In this document: one piece after another, positions 8,656 to 17,919 of the stretch
How the letters are laid out: each line of letters starts with the position of its first letter
Numbering within the stretch: position 1 is the first letter of the stretch
Source of the DNA: Streptomyces sp. ICC1
GTDB lineage: Bacteria > Actinomycetota > Actinomycetes > Streptomycetales > Streptomycetaceae
NCBI RefSeq assembly: GCF_003287935.1
Contig: NZ_CP030287.1
Coordinates: forward strand, 7,011,063 to 7,075,062
Length of the DNA stretch: 64,000 nucleotides
Direction of reading: 5' to 3'
Notes under the pieces: model-generated
What the model was told of the DNA's origin: nothing
What the model saw: the letters and a program-made list of their open reading frames with translations, nothing else
Database searches by the model: none
Made by a program: the position numbers and the translations under genes

Positions 8656-10845
8656 GTGCGCTGGTTGGTGGGTTGGAGCAGTATCGCCGCGAGCTTCGGC
8701 ACGGCCGGACGCGTCGCGGGCAACGGCTCCGCCCGGAACGCCGCGCAAGGCTCCGGCCAGGGCGCATACGGCTCGGGCCAGGGCTACGGCCAGGACCACA
8801 GGCAGGGCTACGGCCACAGCCCGTACGGATCCGGCCCCGGCCCCGACGGATGGGCCGACGGCCCCCTCCGCGGCGGCCTCGCCGACGCCGACCAGACCCC
8901 GTCGGGTTATGGCCCGGCCGCCCCCGACGCCGACCGCACCGTCGTCCCCGTGGGCGCCCAACTGCTCTGGGGAGACCCCGACCCCCTCTGGGCCGTCGGC
9001 GACTGGCGCCCGGACGAGATCCGCACCCTCACCGCCGACCCCGCCGACCCCTTCACCCGGCTCGTCGTCCTCGGCTGCTGCGGCGCCACCGACGAAGAAC
9101 TGCGCCGCGCCCTCTACGCCGCCCGCGGCGGCGCCCTGCGCCACCTCACCCAATGGCCCGGCAGCTACACCGCCGTCGTCCAGGCCGGCCGCCGCATCAC
9201 CGTCCTCGGCGACCTCGCCGGCGCCCGGCCCGTCTTCTACACGCCCTGGGCGAGCGGAACCGCGTACGCCACCGCGGCCCTCCCGCTCGCCGACCTGATC
9301 GAGGCGCAGCTCGACGTGGGCCATCTCGCCGCCCTGCTGGCCTGCCCCGACAGTCCGGAGGCGCTGGGCGACGGCACACCGTACGTCGGCGTACGCCGGA
9401 TCCCGCCCGGGCACGCGCTGATCCTGCGCGAGGGCTCACGGGAGATCACCGGGTACGAATCGGTGGCCTCCCTCGCGGTGGCCGCCGCCGAGGCCGACCC
9501 CGAGCGCGCGGTGGAGGGCGTGCGGGAAGCGTTGGTCGACGCGGTGCGCGCCCGGCTCACGGCTCCCCGCCATGCCCCCGAGACCACGGTCCACGACCCC
9601 GGGCCCGTCCCCGGAATGGGCCCCGCCGACCGGCGCGCGGCCCGCGGCGCCCCCGCGCCCGTCCCCGGAGTGGGCGCCGACCTCTCCGGCGGCAGCGCCT
9701 CCGCCACCCTCGCCCTGCTCGCGGCAGGACTCCCGGGAGCACCGGGCACCATCCTCAGCCGCACCGGCGAACGCCTCCTCGCGGTCACCTTCAACGACCT
9801 GGCCACCCCGCAGGGCCGCGAGGCCGAACTGGAACGCGCCCACGCCATCGCCGCCGACCCCCGCCTGCACCACGTGGTCGTGGCCGCCTCCGAGGAAGCC
9901 CTCCCGTACGCGGACCTCGACGGGCCGCTGACCGACGAACCGGGCCCCTCCCTCGTCTTCGCCGCGCGCGAGCGCCGCCGCCTCGCCGCCGGCTCCGCGG
10001 ACCACTTCACCGGGCACGGAGCCCGCCAGGTCCTCGACGCCCACCCCGCCCGGCTCGCCGACCTCCTCCTCGACCGCCGCCGGCGCCACCTGCTGCGCCC
10101 GACGCTGGCCCTGGCCCGCTCGTCCCCCGCCGACTCCCTCCTCGTCCCCCTGACCGTGTACTCGGCGGCCCGCCGCCTGGCCCGTACGACGTACCGCGCG
10201 GGCATGGAGGCGGCGGCGGCCCGCCTGCGCGACGGGGTCCCGGCCGCGGGCACCGCCTCCCCGGTGGACGCGTCGCTCGCGGCCCTGACCTGGTCCCGCC
10301 CGGGCCCGGCGGCGGCCTGGCTGACGGGCGAAGCCCTGGCGGAGGTATCGATCCGCCTCACCGCGGCCGCGGGCCGCCCCCCGCTTTCCCTCCGGCCCGG
10401 GGAGGCCCGGGCCCGCGCCGTCCTGGCCCGCCACGCGGCCGACCACCGGGTCTTCGAACAGGCCGTGGAGGTCCGCAGCCAGCGCCTGCACGCCCCGTTC
10501 CTGGACAACCAGGTCGTACTGGCCGCCCGCGCCCTCCCCGACCACCTGCGCGTCCAGCCCGGCGCGCGGGCGGCGATCCTGCGCACCATCCTGTCCTCGT
10601 CCGGGGTCCGCGAACTCCCCCCGGGGTGGGGCACCCCGTCCCACACCCCGAACGAATCGGCGACCCGCCTGGGCCTGCGCGCGGCCCTCCCCGACCTCCT
10701 GACCCTCTTCACCGCCCCCCTCCTCGCGGACGCGGGCCTCATCGAAGCCCGGGTCGTCCGCCAGGCCCTCCTCGACGCGGCGGACGGCCGCCCGGTCCCG
10801 CTGGACGGCCTGGCGGAACTCGTCTCGATGGAACTCTGGCTGGGC
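8656..10845 (+). CDS. Asparagine synthase-like amidotransferase (3' end lost)
   Basis: ATP-dependent amide-forming enzyme of the asparagine synthetase B superfamily. The ~730 visible residues start MRWLVGWSS at a GTG preceded by GGGGAGG. Residues 25-75 form a Gly/Tyr/Gln-rich repeat, followed by an N-terminal nucleophile-like domain (GSYTAVVQAGRRITVLGDL) and a synthetase domain with the ATP-binding SGGSASATLALL loop and the late PFLDNQVVLAARALPDHLR motif. No Cys follows the initiator, so it cannot use the usual Cys-2 glutaminase mechanism. Such enzymes close isopeptide or macrolactam rings in lasso-type pathways or make amides; no partner gene can be seen because Illumina adapter replaces the sequence after 10845. 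Confidence 0.8.
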
Positions 10846-10923
10846 CCGGCTCTTATACACATCTCCGAGCCCACGAGACTAGGCATGAACGCGTATGCCG
10901 CCCTCTGCTTGAAAAAAAAAAAA
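10846..10923 (+). other. Complete Nextera i7 adapter read-through plus poly-A
   Basis: Reading rightwards: mosaic end (10846-10864, 17/19), the invariant CCGAGCCCACGAGAC (10865-10879, perfect), an 8-base index TAGGCATG (10880-10887, identical to Nextera index N706), the P7 segment (10888-10911, 20/24) and 12 A residues (10912-10923). This is exactly what a sequencer reads when it runs off the end of a short insert. It marks the right end of contig block A. Confidence 0.97.
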
Positions 10924-11387
10924 CCACTGATGTCCGCTGTTTCCAATCTTATTGCGCACTTAGCGCCATCCACCAACTCCATTCTCCATCCTCTGCTAGC
11001 CCTATTTTGGTGGGGGGGCGCGAGAGAGGTGGATAAGAGAGAGGAGTGCAGGTACGCCACGGGGCGCGCTGTGGAGTCGGTGGGGAGCCGCTCGATGAGC
11101 AGCGGGGGGGGGGGCAGCGGGGGGCGCGCCGGGGGGCGTCGGGGGAGGGTGGAAGGGCTGGGTGGATATCTGCGTCACATGCCGGGGCGCTGGGGGGGAG
11201 CTCGGCGGGTGCCTTGGCGGGGGGGGGGAAAGGTGGGGCGGCTGCGGGGGGGCGCCCACAGGGGGGGCGGGAAGGTGGGGGGGTAAGCGGGGATCCCCCC
11301 CCTTTGGGGCCGGTGGGCGTTTGGGGGAGGGGGGGCGGGGCGGGACCCGGGGTTTGGGGGGGGGGAGGGGTGGGGGAAAGAAGCCCC
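10924..11387. other. Low-quality junk sequence between two contigs
   Basis: No gene is supported here. 10924-11024 is low-GC sequence unlike its surroundings. A second mosaic-end match (16/19) lies at 11025-11043 in the orientation that opens a contig. From 11044 to 11387 the sequence degenerates into long G runs, as produced by failing cycles on two-colour Illumina chemistry. Normal coding sequence resumes at about 11388. Confidence 0.85.
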
Positions 11388-12788
11388 GGCCAGCAGCGCA
11401 GCAGCCGCGTACACCTCGTCCGGGATGCCGTCCGGGAGGAGCTCGGCGAGGTCCCGCTCGACCAGGCCCGTGTCCAGGTCCCCGGACACCACGTCCGGGT
11501 GGGCCAGCAGGCGGCGCAGGAAGCCCGTGTTGGTCTGGACCCCCAGGATCACCGTGTCCGCCAGAGCCCCCCGCAGCAAGCGCAGCGCACTGGCCCGGTC
11601 GGGACCGTAGGCGATGACCTTCGAAAGCATCGGGTCGTACGTGGACCCGGTGTCGACGCCTGCCGTCAGCCCGGAGTCCGTACGGACGGAGCCGCCCGAG
11701 GGCTCGGACAGGGCCAGCACCCTGCCCCCGGAGGGCAGGAACCCCCGCGCCGGATCTTCCGCGCAGACGCGGGCCTCGATCGCGTGGCCCGTCAGCCGGA
11801 CCTCCGACTGGTCGAAGCCCAGCTCCGCGCCCGCCGCCACCCGCAGCTGCTGCTCGACCAGGTCCAGCCCGGTGACCAGCTCCGTCACCGGGTGCTCGAC
11901 CTGGAGGCGGGTGTTCATCTCCATGAAGTAGTACGAGGACGGGTCGGAGCCCGGCACGATGAACTCCACCGTGCCCGCGCCGACGTAGCCGCACGAGCGC
12001 GCCGCCTCCACGGCCGCCGCGCCCATCGACTCCCGCAGCTCCGGCGTCAGCAGGACCGAGGGGGCCTCCTCGATCACCTTCTGGTGGCGCCGCTGGAGCG
12101 AGCACTCGCGCTCGCCGAGGTGCACCACGTTCCCGTGGGCGTCCGCCAGCACCTGGATCTCGATGTGCCGGGGCCGGTCCACCCAGCGCTCCACGAGCAG
12201 CGTGTCGTCCCCGAAGGAGGAGCGCGCCTCGCGCCGTGCCGCCGCGATCTCCTCGCCCAGCAGCCCGGGCTCCCGGACCAGCCGCATGCCCTTGCCGCCG
12301 CCGCCCGCCGAGGGCTTCAGCAGCACCGGCATGCCGATCTTCTCGGCCGCGGCGACCAGTTCGGCGTCCGACAGCCCGCTGCCCGATGAGCCGGGGACCA
12401 CGGGCACGCCCGCCGCCTTCACCGTCTCCTTCGCGCGGATCTTGTCGCCCATCAGGGAGATCGCGGAAGCCGGCGGCCCGATGAAGGCCAGGCCCGCCTG
12501 CGCGCACGCGGCGGCGAAGGCCGCGTTCTCCGCGAGGAAGCCGTAGCCGGGGTGGACGGCCTCGGCGCCCGTGCGCCGGGCGGCGTCCAGGAGCCGCTCC
12601 ACGGACAGGTAGCTCTCGGCCGCGGCCGCCGGGCCGATCCGTACGGCCGTGTCGGCCTCGCGTACGTGCCGGGCGTCCGCGTCCGCGTCGCTGAAGACGG
12701 CGACGGAGCGGATGCCGAGCTCTCGCAGGGTGCGGATGACCCGGACCGCGATCTCGCCCCGGTTGGCGACCAGAACAGTGCTGAACAT
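11388..12788 (-). CDS. accA1: Acyl-CoA carboxylase alpha subunit, biotin carboxylase part (3' end lost)
   Basis: Biotin carboxylase half of an acyl-CoA carboxylase: it carboxylates the enzyme's own biotin using ATP and bicarbonate. [20 protein letters not shown] opens the carboxylase fold; the Gly-rich ATP-grasp loop [11 protein letters not shown] and the [14 protein letters not shown] active-site motif are intact. The C-terminal ~190 residues, including the biotinylated EAMKM domain, are missing because the contig breaks at about 11388. It lies 23 bases downstream of the beta subunit on the same strand with GAGG before the start, so the two are one operon. The context fits the leucine/isovalerate (3-methylcrotonyl-CoA) cluster SCO2775-SCO2779; the substrate is inferred. 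Confidence 0.85.
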
Positions 12789-12811
12789 CAGTGAGGTCCT
12801 CACATCACACG

Positions 12812-14428
12812 TCACATGCGGAAGATGCCGAAGCCGCGATCGCCCAGCGGGGCGTTCGCGCACGCGGTCAGGGCCAGTCCCAGCACCTGCCGGGTCTCCA
12901 TCGGGTCGATGACCCCGTCGTCCCACAGCCGGGCCGTCGCGTAGTAGGCGTTGCCCTGCGTCTCGTACTGCGCCCGGACCGGGGCCTTGAAGGCCTCCTC
13001 ATCCTCGGCGGGCCACTCCTGGCCCGCGCCCTCGATCTGGTCCCGCTTGACCGTCGCCAGGACCGAAGCGGCCTGCTCGCCGCCCATCACGGAGATCTTG
13101 GCGTTGGGCCACATCCACAGGAAGCGCGGTGAATAGGCGCGCCCGCACATGGAGTAGTTGCCGGCGCCGTAGCTGCCGCCGACCACGACCGTCAGCTTCG
13201 GGACCCGGGTGCAGGCCACGGCCGTGACCATCTTGGCGCCGTGCTTGGCGATGCCGCCGGCCTCGTAGTCCCGGCCGACCATGAAGCCGGAGATGTTCTG
13301 GAGGAAGAGGAGCGGGATGCCGCGCTGGTCGCACAGTTCGATGAAGTGCGCGCCCTTCTGGGCCGATTCGGAGAACAGGATGCCGTTGTTGGCGACGATC
13401 CCGACCGGGTGGCCGTGGATCCGGGCGAAGCCGGTGACCAAGGTCTGCCCGAACTCGGCCTTGAACTCCTGGAACCGGGAGCCGTCCGTGATCCGGGCGA
13501 TGATCTCGCGGGCGTCGTAGGGGGTGCGGGAGTCGACCGGGACCGCGCCGTAGAGCCCGTACGGGTCCACCTTGGGTTCCTCGGGCGCCTCCACCGACCA
13601 GGGCAGGGCCCCGCGGTCGGGCAGGGTCGCCACGATGTTCCGTACGATCCGCAGCGCGTGCGCGTCGTCCTCCGCGAGGTGGTCGGTGACGCCGGAGGTC
13701 CGGGAGTGGACCTCGCCGCCGCCCAGCTCCTCGGCCGTGACGACCTCTCCGGTGGCGGCCTTCACCAGCGGCGGGCCGCCGAGGAAGATGGTGCCCTGAC
13801 CGCGCACGATGACGGCCTCGTCGCTCATCGCGGGGACGTACGCGCCGCCCGCCGTGCAGGAGCCGAGGACGGCGGCGATCTGCGGGATGCCGGCCCCCGA
13901 CATGCGGGCCTGGTTGTAGAAGATGCGGCCGAAGTGGTCCCGGTCGGGGAAGACCTCGTCCTGCATGGGGAGGAAGGCGCCGCCGGAGTCGACGAGGTAG
14001 AGGCAGGGGAGACGATTCTCCAGGGCCACTTCCTGGGCGCGCAGGTGCTTCTTGACGGTCATCGGGTAGTACGTGCCGCCCTTGACGGTGGCGTCGTTCG
14101 CGACGATCACGCACTCGCGGCCGCTGACCCGGCCGATGCCGGCGATCACGCCCGCGGCCGGCGCCGAGCCCCCGTACATCCCCTCGGCGGCCAGCGGGGC
14201 CAGCTCCAGGAAGGGGGACCCGGGGTCGAGGAGGGCGTCCACGCGGTCGCGCGGGAGCAGCTTTCCGCGGGCGGTGTGGCGGGCGCGGGCCTTCTCCCCG
14301 CCGCCGAGCCGGGCCGCCTCCAGCCGGGCGCGCAGGCCCTCGGCGAGCTCGCGGTGGGCGGCCTCGTTGGCCCGCCAGGCATCGGACGCCGGGTCGGCGG
14401 CGCTCGTCAGCACTGGTGCCTGCTGCAT
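12812..14428 (-). CDS. accD1: Acyl-CoA carboxylase beta subunit (methylcrotonyl-CoA type carboxyltransferase)
   Basis: Transfers the carboxyl group from carboxybiotin to an acyl-CoA. The 538-residue protein has N- and C-terminal crotonase-like carboxyltransferase domains. The first contains [20 protein letters not shown] and [16 protein letters not shown], the second [21 protein letters not shown] and [16 protein letters not shown]. These signatures fit methylcrotonyl-CoA carboxylase beta better than propionyl-CoA carboxylase. It is the first gene of the operon, is divergent from the TetR gene at 14529, and starts downstream of two tandem operators. The likely pathway is leucine/isovaleryl-CoA degradation, repressed by that TetR protein. 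Confidence 0.88.
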   Translation of the reverse strand: MQQAPVLTSAADPASDAWRANEAAHRELAEGLRARLEAARLGGGEKARARHTARGKLLPRDRVDALLDPGSPFLELAPLAAEGMYGGSAPAAGVIAGIGRVSGRECVIVANDATVKGGTYYPMTVKKHLRAQEVALENRLPCLYLVDSGGAFLPMQDEVFPDRDHFGRIFYNQARMSGAGIPQIAAVLGSCTAGGAYVPAMSDEAVIVRGQGTIFLGGPPLVKAATGEVVTAEELGGGEVHSRTSGVTDHLAEDDAHALRIVRNIVATLPDRGALPWSVEAPEEPKVDPYGLYGAVPVDSRTPYDAREIIARITDGSRFQEFKAEFGQTLVTGFARIHGHPVGIVANNGILFSESAQKGAHFIELCDQRGIPLLFLQNISGFMVGRDYEAGGIAKHGAKMVTAVACTRVPKLTVVVGGSYGAGNYSMCGRAYSPRFLWMWPNAKISVMGGEQAASVLATVKRDQIEGAGQEWPAEDEEAFKAPVRAQYETQGNAYYATARLWDDGVIDPMETRQVLGLALTACANAPLGDRGFGIFRM

Positions 14429-14458
14429 CGGTCGAGCTCCCTTGCTCGGTACACGCTT

Positions 14459-14505
14459 GTTAATGAGCGTTAACGCATGTGGGACTTAGGTTAACGACCG
14501 CTAAC
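14459..14505. promoter_or_regulatory. Two tandem TetR-type operators
   Basis: Two 16-bp near-perfect palindromes sit between the divergent accD and tetR genes: GTTAATGAGCGTTAAC (14459-14474) and GTTAACGACCGCTAAC (14490-14505). Both fit GTTARYG-N2-CRYTAAC, and their centres are 31 bp apart, about three helical turns. They overlap the likely promoters of both genes, so autorepression and co-repression of the carboxylase operon are likely. That the adjacent TetR protein binds here is inference. Confidence 0.8.
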
Positions 14506-14528
14506 GGCCCTGTCTAGAATGGATTCCC

Positions 14529-15107
14529 ATGAGCACCAGAGCGGCCGCCCCGACCCGTCGCGAGCAGATCCTCAGCGAGGCTGCCCGCCTCTTCGCCGCG
14601 CGCGGCTTCCACGGCGTCGGCGTGGACGAGATAGGGGCCGCCGTGGGCATCAGCGGCCCCGGCCTGTACCGGCACTTCGCGGGCAAGGACGCCATGCTCG
14701 CCGAACTGCTCGTCGGCATCAGCGAACGGCTGCTGACCGGCGGCCGCCGGCGTACGGAGGAGGCCGCCGGCGACCCGTCCGGCGTACTGGCCTCCCTCAT
14801 CGAGGGCCACATCGACTTCGCGCTCGACGACCGGGCGCTGATCACCCTCCACGACCGGGAGCTCGACCGGCTGCGCGAGGCCGACCGCAAGCTCGTACGG
14901 CAGCTCCAGCGGCAGTACGTGGAGCTGTGGGTCGACGTCGTACGGGAACTGCACCCCGAGGTGGGCGAGGCGGAGGTGCGCGTCTGCGTCCACGCGGTCT
15001 TCGGCCTGCTGAACTCCACCCCGCACCTGGCCGCCCTGGGCCGGGACGCGACGGAGTCGCTGCTGCGCAGGCTCGCGAACGGGGCGTTCGGGGCGCTGTC
15101 GGGATGA
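14529..15107 (+). CDS. TetR-family repressor of the acyl-CoA carboxylase operon
   Basis: One-component transcription factor of 192 residues. The N-terminal helix-turn-helix is clear (RREQILSEAARLFAARGFHG ... ISGPGLYRHFAGKDAMLAEL); the remaining ~140 residues form the ligand-binding helical domain, here probably sensing an acyl-CoA. ATG at 14529 lies 24 bases after the second operator. The arrangement copies SCO2775 beside accD1/accA1 in S. coelicolor, which supports a role in branched-chain acyl-CoA catabolism. The ligand is inferred. Confidence 0.87.
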   Translation: MSTRAAAPTRREQILSEAARLFAARGFHGVGVDEIGAAVGISGPGLYRHFAGKDAMLAELLVGISERLLTGGRRRTEEAAGDPSGVLASLIEGHIDFALDDRALITLHDRELDRLREADRKLVRQLQRQYVELWVDVVRELHPEVGEAEVRVCVHAVFGLLNSTPHLAALGRDATESLLRRLANGAFGALSG

Positions 15108-15172
15108 GGCCGCGTGTCCGCCGATCGGGATGGAGCGGACGGCTGCGCCCGCGCGGCGGCAGAATGGGCCGT

Positions 15173-15976
15173 ATGCCGAAGCCGATAGAGACGCCTGTCC
15201 CCAGCCGCGCCGAACTCATCGACCACCTGGTCCGGACGCGGATCGCGGGGGACGTGGCGACCCCGCGCGACAACAACCTGTCCCACTACCGCAAGCTCGC
15301 CAACGGCGACCGGCACTACTGGCTGGGCCTGGAACTGGGCGACCGCTGGAGCGACGAGCAGGACGTGCTCGCGGTGATGGCGGAGCGCTGCGGGGTCGTG
15401 GACGACGCCGCGTACCGCTTCGGCCAGGACACCATCGACCCCGAACTCACCGTGGCCGGCCTGGACCGGCTGGCGGCACGGCTGCGCAAGGCCGCGCTCG
15501 ACCGGCAGAGGGTGCTGCTGGCCACCGGGCACCCGGGCGGCCTGCTGGACGTCCACCGGGCCACGGCCGACGCGCTGCGCGCGGCGGGCTGCGAGATCGT
15601 GGTGATCCCGCGGGGCCTGACGGCGGACGAGGGCTCGGTGTGGCAGTTCGCGGACGTCGCCGTCCTGGAGCGCGGCGCGACGCTGTGGCACACGCACTCC
15701 CCGGAGCCGATGGCGGCGATCCTGGACGGCCTGGCCGCGCACGGCCGCCCCCAGCCCGACCTGGTCGTCGCCGACCACGGCTGGGCGGGCTGCGCGGCGC
15801 AGCGCGGGCTGGATGCCGTGGGGTACGCGGACTGCAACGATCCGGCGCTGTTCCTGGCGGAGGCCGAGGGCACCCTCCAGGTGGCGGTTCCGCTGGACGA
15901 CCACGTCCGCGACCCGCGGTTCTACGACCCGATGGTGGCCTACCTCCTGGACGCGGCGGGCCTGCTCCCTTCCTGA
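15173..15976 (+). CDS. Conserved actinobacterial phosphatase-like protein
   Basis: Soluble protein of 267 residues belonging to a family conserved across Streptomyces and usually labelled only 'phosphatase'. Well-conserved segments are NLSHYRKLANGDRHYWLGLE near the N-terminus, LLATGHPGGLLDVH in the middle and LVVADHGWAG with VGYADCNDPALFLAE near the C-terminus. The repeated His/Asp motifs suggest metal binding, but I can assign no substrate. The start is the ATG within CCGTATGCC, 65 bases after the tetR stop; co-transcription with tetR is possible. Confidence 0.7.
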   Translation: MPKPIETPVPSRAELIDHLVRTRIAGDVATPRDNNLSHYRKLANGDRHYWLGLELGDRWSDEQDVLAVMAERCGVVDDAAYRFGQDTIDPELTVAGLDRLAARLRKAALDRQRVLLATGHPGGLLDVHRATADALRAAGCEIVVIPRGLTADEGSVWQFADVAVLERGATLWHTHSPEPMAAILDGLAAHGRPQPDLVVADHGWAGCAAQRGLDAVGYADCNDPALFLAEAEGTLQVAVPLDDHVRDPRFYDPMVAYLLDAAGLLPS

Positions 15977-16034
15977 CGCGCCGCTCGCGCGGTGCGCCGC
16001 CGCTGCCGGGGACCGGCCCCCGGCCCCCCGCGCC

Positions 16035-16994
16035 TCACACGCCGGCGGGGCCGGCCGGCGGCGGCGTGGGCGTCGGCGTCGGGTCCAGGTAGACCCGGCG
16101 GACCGCCGGGAAGCGCTCCCGGAGCTGCGCCTCGGCGACCTCGCACGCCGCCTCCACCTGCGCGGCGGACGCCAGGTCGTGGAAGTCGATCTTCGCCGCG
16201 ATCAGCACCTCCGCCGGCCCCTGCACCAGCGTGGTCAGCTCCAGCACCGCCTCGATGTGCGGCACCGACAGGAGCTCCTCCCGTACCTCCGCCCGCATCG
16301 CGGCCGGCAGCGGCCGCCCGATCAGGTACCGCGCGTTCGAGCGGCCCAGCTCCCACGCCACCCACACCAGCAGCAGCCCGATCAGCAGCGAGGCCACCCC
16401 GTCGTACGCGCCCGACCCGGTGAGCTGGGCGCCCAGCAGGCCGCCCGCCGCCAGCGCCAGGCCGATCAGCGCGGCCACGTTCTCCAGCAGGACGGCCTTC
16501 ACCGCCGTGTCCGGGGTGTGTTTCACGTACAGTCCCAGCGGCGCCCGCATCCGCTCGGCCTCGCCCTTGACCTGCCGCCAGGCGACCAGCAGCGAGTAGC
16601 CCTCCAGCAGGGCGGCGACGGCGAGGATCACGTAGGACACCGTCGGGTTCCCCGGGTCCTCCCCGTGGACCAGCGTGTGGATGCCGTCGTAGATCGCGAA
16701 CACCGCGCCCCCGACGAAGGTGGCGATCGAGGCCAGCAGCGCCCAGATGTACCGCTCGGGCCCGTAGCCCAGCGGGTGCGCCTCGTCGGCCGGCTTCGCG
16801 CTGCGCTTGAGGGAGGCCAGCAGCATCACCTCGGTGACGGTGTCGGCCACCGAGTGCGCGGCCTCGGAGAGCATCGCGCTCGATCCGCTGATGACCCCGC
16901 CGACCGCCTTGGCGGCGGCGATGCCGAGGTTCGTGACCACGGCCACGATGACCGTGCCGACGCTCTCTTCTTCGTTCGCGCCACTGCTGGACAT
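16035..16994 (-). CDS. Cation diffusion facilitator (metal efflux) transporter
   Basis: Proton-coupled exporter of divalent metals (Zn, Co, Fe or Mn) in the cytoplasmic membrane. The 319-residue protein has the CDF layout: TM segments across residues 12-210 with metal-site motifs SEAAHSVADTVTE (the HxxxD site of TM2) and LLENVAALIGLALAA, and a C-terminal cytoplasmic ferredoxin-like domain (VPHIEAVLELTTLVQGPAEV). The TM2 motif is HxxxD rather than the HxxxD/DxxxD pair of classical Zn exporters, so metal identity is open. A Pro/Thr tail (PTPTPTPPP) ends it. The gene is alone on this strand between unrelated neighbours. Confidence 0.85.
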   Translation of the reverse strand: MSSSGANEEESVGTVIVAVVTNLGIAAAKAVGGVISGSSAMLSEAAHSVADTVTEVMLLASLKRSAKPADEAHPLGYGPERYIWALLASIATFVGGAVFAIYDGIHTLVHGEDPGNPTVSYVILAVAALLEGYSLLVAWRQVKGEAERMRAPLGLYVKHTPDTAVKAVLLENVAALIGLALAAGGLLGAQLTGSGAYDGVASLLIGLLLVWVAWELGRSNARYLIGRPLPAAMRAEVREELLSVPHIEAVLELTTLVQGPAEVLIAAKIDFHDLASAAQVEAACEVAEAQLRERFPAVRRVYLDPTPTPTPPPAGPAGV

Positions 16995-17021
16995 GAAGTG
17001 ACGGTACGTCGGACGGCCCCG

Positions 17022-17900
17022 TTACGCGCGCGGGACGCGCACCACGCCCTCCTGGATGACCGTCACGGCCAGCCGGCCGTCCTGGGTCCAGATCCGGGCC
17101 TGGCCCAGTCCCCGGCCCGCGGCCGCCGAGGGCGACTCCTGGTCGTACAGCAGCCACTCGTCGGCGCGGAACGGCCGGTGGAACCACATCGCGTGGTCCA
17201 GGGAGGCGCCGACCACGTCGCCCACCGCCCAGCCGCCGCGGCCGTGCGCGAGCAGCACCGAGTCGAGCAGGGTCATGTCGGAGACGTACGTGGCCAGGCA
17301 GGTGTGGAGCAGCGGATCGGCGCTGTCGAGCTTGCCGGCGGTACGGAACCACACCTGCGAGCGCGGTTCGACGGGCTCGCCGACGCTGCCCCAGGGCGGG
17401 ACCGTCGCGTACCGCAGGTCCACGGCCGCGCGCGCGTCGATCAGCCGCTCCACCGTGCCGGGGTCGCGGAAGATCTCGCGGTAGAGCGGGAGCGACTCGG
17501 CGGCCGTCGGCAGGGTCTCCGGATCGGGCGCGTCCGGCATCGCGGCCTGGTGGTCGAGGCCCTCCTCGTACGTCTGGAAGGACGCGGAGAGGTGGAAGAT
17601 CGGCTGCCCGTGCTGGACGGCGACGACCCGGCGGGTGGTGAAGGAGCGCCCGTCGCGGATCCGGTCGACCGAGTAGACGATCGGCGCGCCGGGGTCGCCG
17701 GCGCGCAGGAAGTACGAGTGCAGCGAGTGCGCGGTGCGGTCCTCGGGCACGGTGCGGCCGGCGGCGACCAGGGCCTGGGCCGCGACCTGGCCGCCGAAGA
17801 CCCGCGGTACCAGCGCCGAGCGGCTGGTACCGCGGAAGATGTTCTCCTCGATCTGCTCCAGATCGAGCAGGTCGAGGAGCGTCGTCAGTGCCTCGTTCAT
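17022..17900 (-). CDS. tesB: Acyl-CoA thioesterase II
   Basis: Hydrolyses medium- to long-chain acyl-CoA to free acid and CoA. The 292-residue protein shows the double-hotdog TesB fold: VFGGQVAAQALVAAGRTV in the first half and SLDHAMWFHRPFRADEWLLY in the second, with the conserved Asp and Gln/Thr catalytic environment (TCLATYVSDMTLLD). It is 20 bases downstream of the acyl-CoA dehydrogenase on the same strand, so the two form a small fatty-acid catabolic operon. Confidence 0.9.
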   Translation of the reverse strand: MNEALTTLLDLLDLEQIEENIFRGTSRSALVPRVFGGQVAAQALVAAGRTVPEDRTAHSLHSYFLRAGDPGAPIVYSVDRIRDGRSFTTRRVVAVQHGQPIFHLSASFQTYEEGLDHQAAMPDAPDPETLPTAAESLPLYREIFRDPGTVERLIDARAAVDLRYATVPPWGSVGEPVEPRSQVWFRTAGKLDSADPLLHTCLATYVSDMTLLDSVLLAHGRGGWAVGDVVGASLDHAMWFHRPFRADEWLLYDQESPSAAAGRGLGQARIWTQDGRLAVTVIQEGVVRVPRA

Positions 17901-17919
17901 GGGGGTAAGGCTAGGTGCC

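Noticed and set aside
9237..11060. A 607-residue minus-strand frame and a 1485-residue plus-strand frame running through the asparagine-synthase gene and adapter
   Set aside because: The plus frame is the real gene extended through adapter (peptides like LIHISEPTR are translated adapter), and the minus frame is its GC-driven shadow containing FFFFKQRAAYAF-type adapter peptide.
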